Shown here: positions 42,319-51,563 of the stretch, one piece after another
How positions within the stretch are numbered: the stretch's first letter is position 1
Layout: each line of letters begins with the position of its first letter
Assembly (NCBI GenBank): GCA_001298575.1
Contig: LJCV01000242.1
Coordinates: 1 to 64,000, forward strand
Source: Actinobacteria bacterium OK074
GTDB taxonomy: Bacteria; Actinomycetota; Actinomycetes; Streptomycetales; Streptomycetaceae
Direction of reading: 5' to 3'
DNA: 64,000 nucleotides
Notes under the pieces: generated by a model
Database searches by the model: none
What the model was told of the DNA's origin: nothing
What the model saw: only the letters and a program-made list of their open reading frames with translations
Translations under genes and position numbers: made by a program

Positions 42319-42579
42319 ATGACGGTTCTCGACGGTTCCGGAATTCCCGGCTTCGGCCTGGGGGAGAGTCTCGGAGAGGCTCTCGGAGACGTGCTGGAGG
42401 ACGTGCTCGGAGACGGCTCCGGCGCCGCCCCGGGCGACCGCGCGGGCTGGGGCGGCGAACCCGGCGGCCCGGGCACGGGCCCCGGCGGCCACCGGCGCCT
42501 CGGCCGCCTCCCGCTGACGGTCCTGTGCGTGGGCGCGGTCGCGGCGACGGCGGTGGCCGTCTCCCGCCGACGCCGCTGA
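42319..42579 (+). CDS. Small membrane-anchored protein
   Basis: This 86-aa protein has an acidic amphipathic N-half (GLGESLGEALGDVLEDVLGD), a Gly-rich linker and one C-terminal membrane helix (LPLTVLCVGAVAATAVAVS) followed by an RRRR anchor. GCGAGG before ATG 42319 and a hairpin just after the stop support it as a gene. A tail-anchored topology is inferred; function is unknown. Confidence 0.62.
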   Translation: MTVLDGSGIPGFGLGESLGEALGDVLEDVLGDGSGAAPGDRAGWGGEPGGPGTGPGGHRRLGRLPLTVLCVGAVAATAVAVSRRRR

Positions 42580-42584
42580 ACACC

Positions 42585-42608
42585 CGGGGTTCGACTGCGA
42601 GAACCCCG
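42585..42608 (+). terminator. Hairpin after small membrane gene
   Basis: CGGGGTTC (42585-42592) pairs with GAACCCCG (42601-42608), six bases after the stop. A second 9-bp hairpin (CGCGAAGGA / TCCTTCGCG, 42607-42640) follows. Confidence 0.6.
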
Positions 42609-42789
42609 CGAAGGAACAGGACATGAACGGCTCCTTCGCGCAGCTGCGTTGGAGCCACACCCCACTGTGAAACAGCTGTGAAGGAAGTCGCCTTTTTGAG
42701 CTTTCAAGATCCGCGGGAGCCCCGACATCTGTGACATTGGTCCGCATGGGGGATTTACGTGACTCCAAACTGACCAAAATGGACCACAG

Positions 42790-45700
42790 TTGACCATCAA
42801 GCACAGACATCTCAGGCGCTGCGCCGCACTGTTGGCCCCCCTCCTCGTCGGGGCCCTGCCCCTGACCGGTACGGGCCTCGCCCACGCGGCCACCGACTCC
42901 GGCACCCACTCCGACTCCGGCCAGGGCCAGGCGAGTTACCGCGCCGGCATCTACGTCGTCAAACTCACCGACGCGCCCGTGGCGGCGTACGGGGGCGGGC
43001 TGCCCGGCCTGAAGCGCACCACGCCCGCCCCGGGCACGCGCCTCGCGCCGGACTCGGCCCCGGTCAAGGACTACCTGCGGCACCTGGACGGCGAACGGGA
43101 CAAGGTCCTGGACGCCGTACCCGCCGTGAAGACGATCTACGACTATGCCTACACGTTCAACGGCTTCGCCGCGAAGCTGACGGCCAAGCAGGCGGCGAAG
43201 CTGGCGGCCACTCCGGGCGTGGTGTCGGTGACGCCGGACACGATCAACCACCCGACGGCGACCGACACCCAGGGCACCGACCACGCACCCCTGGGGCAGA
43301 CCGCGATACCCCTGGCGGACCACGCCCTGCGCGACCAGGCCGCGACCGCCGCAGGCGTACACCCGCCGCGGCACACGGACACGGCCACCGTCAAGGCGGC
43401 CACCGCCGCACTCCCGGACACCCCCAAGTTCCTCGGCCTGTCGGGCAAGAAGGGCCTCTGGTCCGAGCTGGGCGGTCCCGAGCACGCGGGCGAAGGCATG
43501 ATCATCGGCGACATAGACGCCGTGGACCCGTCCAACCCCATGCTCGCGCCCCTCCCCGAGCCCCGCCCCGACGCCGCCGTCATCGCCAAGAAGTGGCACG
43601 GCACCTGCGACAAGGGCGACGACAGCGACCCCGACCACCAGATCACCTGCAACAACAAGCTGATCGGCGCCGCCTGGTTCCGCGCGGGCATTCCCGACCC
43701 GGAGCCGGTGGACGTCCCCTCGCCCCTCGACATGGACAGCCACGGCACCCACACCGCCACCACGGCCGCGGGCGACTACGACACCCCGGTCTCCATCCCG
43801 GAGGCCAACGTCAGCGGCACCCTCAGCGGGATGGCCCCCGCGGCGCGGCTCGCCGTCTACAAGGCGTGCTGGAACACCGGCTGCCCCGACGTCGACACCG
43901 CGGCGGCGATCGACCGCGCGGTGGCGGACGGCGTGGACGTCATCAGCTTCTCCATCGGCGGCGGACTCACCAGCCCGACATCGGCCGAGGCCATGTCGAA
44001 CGCGGCCCGCGCGGGCGTGTTCGTCTCCGCGTCGGCCGCCAACGAAGGCCCGCAGACCGTGGAGAACACCGCTCCGTGGATCACGACGGTCGCCGCGGAG
44101 ACGCACGACATCGCCTACCACGCGACGCTGACCCTCGGCGACGGCGGCACCTTCACCAACGTCAGCCTCAACCCCGGTGTGGCGAAAGCCCCGTTGGCCG
44201 ACGCCACCGCCGTACGGAAGCAGGACGCGGACCCCGCGCAGGCGGCTCTGTGCGTGCCGGGCACCCTGGACCCCGACAAGGCGAAGGGGAAAATCGTCCT
44301 CTGCGACCGCGGCGGCACGCAGCCGGACGGCTCGACCCTGTTCGTCGAGGACAAGATGAACGAGGTGAAGGACGCGGGCGGCGTCGCCGTCGTCGTGGCC
44401 AACACCGCCACCAGCGCGCAGGACTTCTTCTCCGACACGACCCTCCCCATGGTCCAGGTGGGCGTCGAGGACGGGAAATCGGTCCGGTCGTACGCCGAGC
44501 GGTCCGACGCCACGGCCACGCTCTCCCCGACCGTGAGCGGCCACGCCGTGGCCCCGGACATCGCGTCCTTCTCCAGCAGCGGTCCGGACCCGTACAGCGG
44601 CGGTGACCTGCTCAAGCCGGACATCGCCGCACCCGGCGACACGATCGCCGCGGGCACGGTACCGGGCGGCTACTCCAGCTACTCCGGCCCCTTCGGCTTC
44701 ATGTCCGGTACGTCGATGGCGGCCCCGCACATCGCGGGCCTGGCGACCCTGCTGAAGCAACTGCACCCGGACTGGTCCCCGATGGAGATCAAGTCGGCGC
44801 TGATGACGACGGCGACGACGAAGAACAACGAGGGCGGCCCGATCGGCCGCCAGATCGCCGGAGCGCAGGAGACGGGCACCGCGACCCCGCTCGACTACGG
44901 CGCCGGATCCGTCCTGCCCACCAGCGCCGCGGACCCCGGGCTGGTCTACGACTCCACGTCCGCGGACTGGACCGCGTACCTCTGCGCCCTGGGCGAGGAC
45001 GACGCCGCGGGCGGCGCGGACGTCTGCGCGACGGCCCCGAAGACCGACCCGAGCGACCTCAACTACCCGTCGCTGGCGGTCGGCGACGTGTACGGCACCC
45101 AGACGGTGACCCGCACGGTCACCAACGTCTCGCCGCAGTCCGCCACTTACAAGGCGACCCTCCAGACCCCGAAGGGCTACAAGGCGGAGGTCACCCCGAG
45201 CGAACTGACCGTGGCCCCGGGCGAATCGGCCACGTACAAGGTGACGTTGACCCGCACGGGCACGGCGTACGACAGCTGGTCGTTCGGCTCGCTCACCTGG
45301 AGCGACGCGCACAGCGCGCACCGGGTCACGAGCCCGATCGCCCTGCGCGTGGGCTTCGGCGCCCCCACCGACGTCACGGCGTCCGGCTCCTCGACCACCC
45401 TGACCCCGCACGTGGGCTGGGCGGGCAGACTGACGACCGCTTCGACGGGCCTGTACGCGGCGGAGAAGTCGACGGGAACCCTGACGGGCACCAACGCGGA
45501 CGACGCCTTCTACACGCACCCGGCCGCCTCGGACGCGGTGGCGAAGATCCACGTCACGGTCCCGGCGGACGCCCAGTTCGCGAGGGTGGGCATCTCCTCG
45601 GCGGACTTCGTCGCCGGCAGTGACGTCGACCTGTACGCGTTCGACGAGAACGGCACCCTGGTCAGCCCCTGGCCGGGCACGGGCTCGGACGAACACGCCG

Positions 45701-45987
45701 ACCTGCCACCGGGCGACTACGACGTCTACCTCGTCCAGTACGCCCTCCCGGACGGCACGACGAGCCAGCCGTACACCCTGCGGACCTGGACGGTCGGCCA
45801 CGGCACCCCGGCGGCCGGGGCGACGGTGACCCCGGCCACCCAGGACATCCCGGCCGACGGCCGCCCCACGGTCACGGTGGCCTGGCCGGACGCGACGCCG
45901 GGAGAGACCTACCTGGGGGTGGTGACGTACAGCGACGGCACGGGATCGGAACCGGTGGGCAGCACGGTCCTGACGGTTACGCCGTAG
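42790..45987 (+). CDS. Secreted S8 subtilisin-like protease
   Basis: This 1065-aa protease has a signal peptide (CAALLAPLLVGALPLTGTGLAHA), an I9-type propeptide (~50-150) and a catalytic domain with Asp in IIGDIDAVD, His in DSHGTHTATTAAG and Ser in MSGTSMAAPHIAGL. A protease-associated insert (~450-580) and C-terminal beta domains follow, resembling cucumisin/Vpr-type enzymes. The TTG start is the only in-frame choice giving the signal peptide; GTG 42759 upstream is closed by a TGA. The ribosome site is weak. It should degrade extracellular protein. Confidence 0.9.
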   Translation: MTIKHRHLRRCAALLAPLLVGALPLTGTGLAHAATDSGTHSDSGQGQASYRAGIYVVKLTDAPVAAYGGGLPGLKRTTPAPGTRLAPDSAPVKDYLRHLDGERDKVLDAVPAVKTIYDYAYTFNGFAAKLTAKQAAKLAATPGVVSVTPDTINHPTATDTQGTDHAPLGQTAIPLADHALRDQAATAAGVHPPRHTDTATVKAATAALPDTPKFLGLSGKKGLWSELGGPEHAGEGMIIGDIDAVDPSNPMLAPLPEPRPDAAVIAKKWHGTCDKGDDSDPDHQITCNNKLIGAAWFRAGIPDPEPVDVPSPLDMDSHGTHTATTAAGDYDTPVSIPEANVSGTLSGMAPAARLAVYKACWNTGCPDVDTAAAIDRAVADGVDVISFSIGGGLTSPTSAEAMSNAARAGVFVSASAANEGPQTVENTAPWITTVAAETHDIAYHATLTLGDGGTFTNVSLNPGVAKAPLADATAVRKQDADPAQAALCVPGTLDPDKAKGKIVLCDRGGTQPDGSTLFVEDKMNEVKDAGGVAVVVANTATSAQDFFSDTTLPMVQVGVEDGKSVRSYAERSDATATLSPTVSGHAVAPDIASFSSSGPDPYSGGDLLKPDIAAPGDTIAAGTVPGGYSSYSGPFGFMSGTSMAAPHIAGLATLLKQLHPDWSPMEIKSALMTTATTKNNEGGPIGRQIAGAQETGTATPLDYGAGSVLPTSAADPGLVYDSTSADWTAYLCALGEDDAAGGADVCATAPKTDPSDLNYPSLAVGDVYGTQTVTRTVTNVSPQSATYKATLQTPKGYKAEVTPSELTVAPGESATYKVTLTRTGTAYDSWSFGSLTWSDAHSAHRVTSPIALRVGFGAPTDVTASGSSTTLTPHVGWAGRLTTASTGLYAAEKSTGTLTGTNADDAFYTHPAASDAVAKIHVTVPADAQFARVGISSADFVAGSDVDLYAFDENGTLVSPWPGTGSDEHADLPPGDYDVYLVQYALPDGTTSQPYTLRTWTVGHGTPAAGATVTPATQDIPADGRPTVTVAWPDATPGETYLGVVTYSDGTGSEPVGSTVLTVTP

Positions 45988-46002
45988 CCGTACCGGCCCG
46001 GT

Positions 46003-46040
46003 CAACCGCCCGTGAACTCAAGGGAGTTCACGGGCGGTTG
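46003..46040. terminator. 17-bp bidirectional terminator
   Basis: The arm at 46003-46019 (core CCGCCCGTGAACTC) pairs perfectly with 46024-46040 around an AAGG loop. It lies between the S8 protease stop and the TIM-barrel gene and overlaps the latter's stop codon (46018-46020). Confidence 0.85.
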
Positions 46041-46971
46041 GCGTTCGGTGCGAGGTTCGGTGGGCGGGCCGGGCGCGGGCCAGGACCCGGCGGCTGCCGT
46101 CGAGGATCCGGCGGGCGCGCTCTTCGGGCGGAACCCCGGCCTGTTCGAGGCTGCGCAGCGGGACTTCGGCACTGACCGTCACGTCGGGCGGCAGCAGCGC
46201 CAGCATCTCCTCCAGCGGGAACTCCCCCTGTCCGGGGATGACGCGCTCGTTGCTGGCCAGGTCGAGGTAGGAGTCGAGGCTCTCGGACGCGAGGAGGCCG
46301 TCGCTCAACTGGCAGTAGCCGATGAGGTGGTGGTCCACCCGCCGCAGGTCGTCCGGCCCTTCGCCGGCCCGTACGAGATGGAGCGTGTCGACGAGGATCT
46401 TCAGGTTGGGCTGGTCGAGCCGTTCCAGCAGGGCGACGGCCGCCGCGAGGGACGGCACGTGCGAGAGCGGGGTGAACTCGATGAGCACGTCCACCTGGGC
46501 GGTCCGGGCAACCTGGCAGAACTCTCCGAGGACGTCCTCGATGCGCTCCGGGTCGCGCGGTACGTGCGCGTCGGGCTCGTAGGCGCAGGCGTTGGCGAAC
46601 GACGCGCCCGCCTCCGCGATGACGTCGAGGCCGCGCCGGAGCCGGTCCAACTGGGCTGTCGGCGAGTTCGTCGGCGAGTTCGTCCGTGCGGCCGTCGGTG
46701 ACGTCGTCGGCGCGATGAGGAATCCGTCGCCCATCGCGACCGAGATGTCCAGCGTCTTGAGGCGCGCGAGGGTCTCGCGCAACTCCGTCCGGTCGAGGAC
46801 GTCACGATGGTTGACGCTGAGGCAGACGCTCCGCGCACCGCCGGCGACCGCGGCGTCGATGAAGACGGACAGGGGATCCGTGTGAAAGGTGAGGTGTTCC
46901 AGTCCGACCGAGGGCCAACGCCGGTCGTCCGGGCCGTCGTTCGGACCGCCGTCCGCGCCGAGGCGATTCAT
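46018..46971 (-). CDS. Sugar-phosphate isomerase/epimerase-like TIM barrel
   Basis: This 317-aa protein starts at ATG 46971 after GCGGAGGAAC. It belongs to the AP-endonuclease-2/xylose-isomerase-like superfamily, with metal-ligand strands DVLIEFTPLSH, KILVDTLHLVRAG, IGYCQLSDG and VSAEVPLRS. Members isomerise or epimerise hydroxy-ketones or dehydrate sugar acids. It lies 64 bp downstream of the SDR gene on the same strand and is taken as part of the adjacent cluster. It contains a short NSPTNSPT repeat. Confidence 0.82.
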   Translation of the reverse strand: MNRLGADGGPNDGPDDRRWPSVGLEHLTFHTDPLSVFIDAAVAGGARSVCLSVNHRDVLDRTELRETLARLKTLDISVAMGDGFLIAPTTSPTAARTNSPTNSPTAQLDRLRRGLDVIAEAGASFANACAYEPDAHVPRDPERIEDVLGEFCQVARTAQVDVLIEFTPLSHVPSLAAAVALLERLDQPNLKILVDTLHLVRAGEGPDDLRRVDHHLIGYCQLSDGLLASESLDSYLDLASNERVIPGQGEFPLEEMLALLPPDVTVSAEVPLRSLEQAGVPPEERARRILDGSRRVLARARPAHRTSHRTPTARELP

Positions 46972-47035
46972 GTTCCTCCGCATCCGAGCGAGAAAACGAG
47001 AGAAGAGGATACTGAAATAGGATCCGCGGTGGACC

Positions 47036-47821
47036 TCACGCGCCAAGCATCTGCAACCCGCCGTCGACGGCGATCAGTTGCCCCGTCATGAACCGGGCCC
47101 CGGTACTGGCCAGGAACACCATGACCGGCCCGAGATCGGTGTCGGGATCCCCCAGTTCGCCCCGGAGGGGCATGGAGGTCCGCAGACCTTCCTGGAACTT
47201 CGCGGCGACCTCCTCGCCCAGGTGCTCCCAGAGCCGTTCGGCCCCCCGCGTACTGACCGCGGGCGCAAGCGCGTTGACGGTGACCCCGCACCTCCCCCAG
47301 GCCGCGGCCACGGACCTGGTCCACGCGTGCACCCCGGCCTTGGCAATCGCGTATCCCGGCGCGAGCGGGTTCCCGCGGACCCCCTCCCCCGACCCGAGGT
47401 TGATGATCTGGCCACCGCTGTGCCGCATGTGCCTGAACGCGGCCTGGTTGGCGACGATCGTGGACCGGAGGTTGATGTCGACGACCAGATCGAACTCGTC
47501 GTCGGACAGCGACTCCGGAGTGGAGGGCTGCCAGCCGCCCGCCGCGTGCAGCAGCACGTCGATACCGCCCAGAACCGAAGCGGCCCGCTCGAACGCGGCA
47601 TCGACCGACCCACGGTCCCGCACGTCACAAGTGACCCACTCGCAGCGCTCCTTGAGCTCGTCGGGAGGCGGCGTCGTGTGAAACAGCCCGACGACCTCGG
47701 CCCCGGCCGCGAGAAACGCGCGCACGGCCGCGGCCCCGATCCCACTGGCCGCCCCGGACACGACAGCACGCCGCCCGGCAAGCGGAGGGCCGGCCTGTAC
47801 CGCTTCTTCCACCACGTCCAC
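47036..47821 (-). CDS. Short-chain dehydrogenase/reductase
   Basis: This 261-aa SDR starts at GTG 47821 behind AGGAGGG. The cofactor motif is SGAASGIGAAA, followed by LLHAAGG and INLGSGEG, the catalytic YAIAK, and a C-terminal TGQLIAVDGG, all as in classical SDRs. It should interconvert an alcohol and a ketone with NAD(P). It is divergent from the alcohol dehydrogenase gene and likely co-regulated from the shared 288-bp region. Confidence 0.92.
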   Translation of the reverse strand: MDVVEEAVQAGPPLAGRRAVVSGAASGIGAAAVRAFLAAGAEVVGLFHTTPPPDELKERCEWVTCDVRDRGSVDAAFERAASVLGGIDVLLHAAGGWQPSTPESLSDDEFDLVVDINLRSTIVANQAAFRHMRHSGGQIINLGSGEGVRGNPLAPGYAIAKAGVHAWTRSVAAAWGRCGVTVNALAPAVSTRGAERLWEHLGEEVAAKFQEGLRTSMPLRGELGDPDTDLGPVMVFLASTGARFMTGQLIAVDGGLQMLGA

Positions 47822-48109
47822 GTCCGCCCTCCTGAGTCCGAGCTTCCACTCTAACCACGGAGGACGAAATTGCGTACACTTAATTCAGGACGCGCGCCCC
47901 GGAGACCACGACGGCCGCGCCCCCACATGCCGACGAACAGGACATTCCGCCGCCATACCGAAGCCCCGCATATTCGGTCTAGCCGAATAAGGCCCTGTGC
48001 CGCATACTCGGCAGCAGCAGACCTTCCCCGGCCCCCGGTCGCCTGCCCGACACGGGAGATCTGGAAAATGATCAGAACCTCCCCCTCGTAATTTTCCCAA
48101 GAGGGTCGA
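47822..48109. promoter_or_regulatory. Divergent promoter region of the biosynthetic cluster
   Basis: This region of lower GC lies between the SDR and alcohol dehydrogenase genes. It contains the perfect inverted repeat TATTCGG-TCTAG-CCGAATA at 47971-47989, a strong operator candidate. No gene is supported inside. Confidence 0.65.
47971..47989. promoter_or_regulatory. Inverted-repeat operator candidate
   Basis: TATTCGG and CCGAATA flank a 5-bp centre, TCTAG. It sits mid-way in the divergent promoter region, where the LuxR or AraC regulator of the cluster could bind. Confidence 0.55.
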
Positions 48110-49432
48110 GTGATCGCCGGTGGAAACATCGTGGAAATAAACCTGCCTTTATCCGTCCACGAAGAGATCATCACCTGGAATGCGCCACCGATGAAATTCG
48201 GCGTCGGCGCCACCCGTGAGATCGGCTACGAACTGGTCCGCGCCGGCCTGCGCTCCGTCCTCCTGGTGGCCGACCCCCACCTGTCCCGTACGGGAGCTGC
48301 CGGGCGGCTCGCCAAGCTCATCGAGCAGGACGGGGTGGCGGTCGAGGTGTTCGACCGGGTCCGGATCGAGCCCACCGACACGAGCTGCACCGAGGCCGCC
48401 GCCGAACTCGCGCACCTCGACGTGGACGGCTACGTCGCCTTCGGCGGTGGCAGCACCATCGACACCGCCAAGATGCTGAACCTGCTGGGCAGTTACCCCG
48501 GCGGCGCGGTACGCGACTACCTCAACAAACCGGTCGGCGCGGGTGCGGCCGTACCCGGTCCGCTCAAACCCCTGGTCGCCGTACCCACCACGGCGGGAAG
48601 CGGCAGCGAGTGCACGGCGATGGTCGCGCTGGGCATCACCGGCCTCGGAGGGCTGAAGACCGGCATCAGCAACCGCGAACTCCGTCCGTCGCTCGCCCTC
48701 GTCGACCCGATGAACACCCTGACCGCACCGGCGCAGGTGACCGCGTCCTCCGGCTACGACGTCCTGACCCACGCCTGCGAGTCGTACACCGCTCGCCCCT
48801 ACGACCGTCGCGCGCCCTACGCCTCCCCCGCGGACCGGCCCCTCTACATCGGCGCCAACCCGATCAGCGACGTCTGGGCGGAGCAGGCCCTGAAGCTGGT
48901 GGGACGGTTCCTGCGCCGCGCCGTCCTCAATCCGCACGACGTCGAGGCGAGGATCGCCATGAGCCAGGCCGCCAGCTTCGCGGCCATGGGCTTCGGCAAC
49001 GCCGGCACCCACCTCCCGCACGCCTGCGCCTACCCCGTCGCCGGACTGGTGCGCGACTACCTGCCCCCGGGCTACGGCGCCGAGCACGCCATGGTGCCGC
49101 ACGGCTCCGCCGTCGTCTCCACCGCCGCCGCCGCGTTCGCGTTCACCTATCCCACCGCCCCCGAACGCCATCTCCGAGCGGCCGAACTCCTGGGTGCGAA
49201 CCTCGACGGGATCACGGCCGCCAACGGTGCCGATGTCCTGCCGGCCACGCTGCTGAGCATCGTGGCGGACACCCAGGGCCCCCTCGGCATCGGCTCGTTC
49301 GGCTACACCCGGCGCGACCTCGCCGCCCTCGTCGACGGCGCGCTCCAGCAGCAGCGGCTGCTGGTGTGCTGCCCCCGGCAGGCCGACGCCGAGGATCTGC
49401 ACCGGATCCTGGACGCCTCACTCGCGGGTTGA
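48110..49432 (+). CDS. Iron-type alcohol dehydrogenase, hydroxyacid-oxoacid transhydrogenase-like
   Basis: This 440-aa group III alcohol dehydrogenase starts at GTG 48110 after AAGAGGGTCGA. The NAD motif is FGGGSTIDTAK; metal ligands fall in GYDVLTHACESY and GNAGTHLPHACAY, then AMVPHG. The segment SPADRPLYIGANPISDVWAE closely follows the ADHFE1/HOT family, which oxidises 4-hydroxybutyrate-like hydroxyacids with a keto acid as acceptor. A TTA codon at 48149-48151 (residue 14) predicts bldA control of the cluster's first gene. The natural substrate is unknown. Confidence 0.92.
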   Translation: MIAGGNIVEINLPLSVHEEIITWNAPPMKFGVGATREIGYELVRAGLRSVLLVADPHLSRTGAAGRLAKLIEQDGVAVEVFDRVRIEPTDTSCTEAAAELAHLDVDGYVAFGGGSTIDTAKMLNLLGSYPGGAVRDYLNKPVGAGAAVPGPLKPLVAVPTTAGSGSECTAMVALGITGLGGLKTGISNRELRPSLALVDPMNTLTAPAQVTASSGYDVLTHACESYTARPYDRRAPYASPADRPLYIGANPISDVWAEQALKLVGRFLRRAVLNPHDVEARIAMSQAASFAAMGFGNAGTHLPHACAYPVAGLVRDYLPPGYGAEHAMVPHGSAVVSTAAAAFAFTYPTAPERHLRAAELLGANLDGITAANGADVLPATLLSIVADTQGPLGIGSFGYTRRDLAALVDGALQQQRLLVCCPRQADAEDLHRILDASLAG

Positions 49433-49489
49433 ACCCCGCCCCCACCACCAAGGAACCCGCGCCAAGGAACCACCTCCGAGGAGGAACCC

Positions 49490-51013
49490 TTGACCCGCAC
49501 CGACCCAGCGACCGACCCGGTGACCGGCCCGGTGACCGGCCCGGTGACCGGCCCGGTGACCGACACAGCGGACCTGCCCCGGCGCCCGGCCCTCATCGCC
49601 GACCGGCAGGTGACCGGCACCGAATGGATACCGAGCCTGGACCCCTCCAACGGACGCCCCTTCGCCCTGGTCGCCCGCTGCGGAGCGGCCGAGATCGACC
49701 AGGCCGTGGAGGCGGCCCGGCACACCTACGACCGGACCTGGCGCCGCACCTCCGCACGCCAGCGGGGCGCCGTGTGCCACGCCATCGCCAGGATGCTGCG
49801 CGCCGAACGCTCCTCGCTCGCCGACCTGGAGACCCTGGACACCGGCAAGCCGATCAGCCAGTCCCTCGTCGACGTCGACGTGGCGGCACGCTACTTCGAG
49901 TTCTACGGCAGCACCGTCGAGGCCCTGCACGGCGAGACCCTGCCGGCCGACGCCGACCTGCTGGCCTTCACCCTGCGGGAGCCGTACGGCGTCTGCGGGC
50001 ACATCATCCCCTGGAACTATCCGCTCCAGGTGGCCGCCAGAACCGTCGCACCGGCCCTGGCGGCCGGGAACTGCTGCGTGCTCAAACCCGCCGAGGACGC
50101 CTCGCTCAGCTCCCTGCGCCTGGGCGAACTGGCGCTTGCGGCCGGCCTGCCGCCCGGTGCGCTGAACGTCGTGCCGGGCTTCGGGGACGAGGCGGGCGCG
50201 GCGCTCGCCGGCCACCCGGACGTCGACCACCTCGCCTTCACCGGTTCCCGCGAGGTCGGCGAACTCGTCATGATCGCGGCGGCGCACAACATCGTGCCCG
50301 TCACCCTGGAGCTGGGCGGCAAGTCGCCCCACATCGTCCTTCCCGACTTCGACATCGGGACGGCGCTGCCGCTGATCGTCGGATCCATCACCGAGCACGC
50401 CGGACAGAACTGCTCGGCGGGCAGCCGTCTCCTCGTCCACGAGTCCGTGCACGACGAGCTGGTGTCCGGGCTGGCCGACGCGTTCCGCTCACTGCGCATC
50501 GGCCCGGGAGCGAGCGATCCCGACATGGGGCCGCTCATCTCCGCCAAACAGCGCCTGCGGGTCCTGGACCACATGGAGCAGGGCAGGAAGGACTGCCACC
50601 TCGTCACCGGGGGCGGGACACCCGTGGGACCGCGGTACGGCGACGGCTTCTTCGTCGAGCCGACCCTGTTCACCGAGGTGACGCCGGAGCACACCGTCTT
50701 CAACGAGGAGATCTTCGGCCCCGTCCTGTGCGTGACGCCGTTCGGCACGCCGGCCGAGGCGGTGCGCCTGGCCGAGCACACCACCTACGGGCTGGGCGCC
50801 GGGATCTGGACGCGTGACCTGGCCACGGCCCACCACCTCGCGGGCGAACTGCGCGTGGGCCAGGTCTTCGTGAACAACTACAGCGCGGCAGGCGGGGTGG
50901 AGCTTCCGTTCGGCGGCTACCGACGCTCCGGGATCGGTGTCGAAAAAGGCTTCGAGGCGCTGCGCGAGTACAGCCGGTGCAAAACCGTGGCCATTCGAAC
51001 AGCTGTGACCTGA
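49490..51013 (+). CDS. Aldehyde dehydrogenase
   Basis: This 507-aa protein starts at TTG 49490, just after GAGGAGG. Catalytic Cys lies in GQNCSAGSR and the general-base Glu in LELGGKSP; the NAD-binding IIPWNYPLQ and FTGSREVGE motifs are intact. The N-terminus carries a DPVTGPVTGPVTGPVTD repeat unlike other ALDHs. The upstream CCTCC can pair with the GGAGG ribosome site. It is 57 bp from the alcohol dehydrogenase gene, suggesting sequential oxidation of alcohol to acid. Confidence 0.95.
   Translation: MTRTDPATDPVTGPVTGPVTGPVTDTADLPRRPALIADRQVTGTEWIPSLDPSNGRPFALVARCGAAEIDQAVEAARHTYDRTWRRTSARQRGAVCHAIARMLRAERSSLADLETLDTGKPISQSLVDVDVAARYFEFYGSTVEALHGETLPADADLLAFTLREPYGVCGHIIPWNYPLQVAARTVAPALAAGNCCVLKPAEDASLSSLRLGELALAAGLPPGALNVVPGFGDEAGAALAGHPDVDHLAFTGSREVGELVMIAAAHNIVPVTLELGGKSPHIVLPDFDIGTALPLIVGSITEHAGQNCSAGSRLLVHESVHDELVSGLADAFRSLRIGPGASDPDMGPLISAKQRLRVLDHMEQGRKDCHLVTGGGTPVGPRYGDGFFVEPTLFTEVTPEHTVFNEEIFGPVLCVTPFGTPAEAVRLAEHTTYGLGAGIWTRDLATAHHLAGELRVGQVFVNNYSAAGGVELPFGGYRRSGIGVEKGFEALREYSRCKTVAIRTAVT
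49516..49563. repeat. 12-bp tandem repeat in the ALDH N-terminus
   Basis: Four copies of CCCGGTGACCGG-type units encode a VTGP tetrapeptide repeat. The frame is kept if the copy number changes. Confidence 0.85.
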
Positions 51014-51056
51014 CACCTCGCCGATGACCAGGAACGTCCAACCCACGGAGGGGCAC

Positions 51057-51563
51057 ATGCGTGCCAGTCGTCAGACGCACAGGGCGGGACTCGGCCCCTA
51101 CCAGGGGAGCAGGGGAACGCCGGCGCCGCTCGCGGTCGCCGCGCCCGCGCACGAGGCACCGGAGCACTGCTGCGCGGCGCTCAGCGAGCAGTTGCACGCC
51201 GAACTCGTCAGCGGGGCGAACCAGTTGCGTTCCGCCCTGGCGTTGATCCAGTCGATCCTGGACAGCGGATCGCCGACGGCACCCGCCCCCTACCCGTTGC
51301 GGCACTTCGACGCCGCGGTGGACCAGGTCTGCCGTCAGGCCCTCGACCAGCTGACACCCCGTGAGTTCGAGGTCCTGCTGTCCATCGGCGGCGGCATGTC
51401 GAACCGGCGGGCGGCCAGTGTGCTGCACATCTCCGAGAAGACGGTCAAGAACCATTTGTCCGCCGTCTTCTCCAAACTGGGCGCGGCGGACCGCACCCAG
51501 GCCGTGGTGATCGCCATCCGAGGCGGAGCCATAGCCCTCGCAGAGTCATCGCTGAGCGCCTGA
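51057..51563 (+). CDS. LuxR-type DNA-binding regulator without sensor domain
   Basis: This 168-aa protein starts at ATG 51057 after GGAGGGG. A LuxR HTH occupies ~100-160 (LTPREFEVLLSIGGGMSNRR, KTVKNHLSAVFSKLG). The N-terminal half is short and helical, with no receiver, PAS or ligand domain recognised. Its stop overlaps the ATG of the AraC gene (TGATG), so the two regulators are co-translated. A pathway-specific activator role is likely. Confidence 0.9.
   Translation: MRASRQTHRAGLGPYQGSRGTPAPLAVAAPAHEAPEHCCAALSEQLHAELVSGANQLRSALALIQSILDSGSPTAPAPYPLRHFDAAVDQVCRQALDQLTPREFEVLLSIGGGMSNRRAASVLHISEKTVKNHLSAVFSKLGAADRTQAVVIAIRGGAIALAESSLSA

Noticed and set aside
42130..46005. 1291-codon open frame on the minus strand across the S8 protease
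   Set aside because: Low-complexity translation with no motifs, while the plus strand shows signal peptide and catalytic triad.
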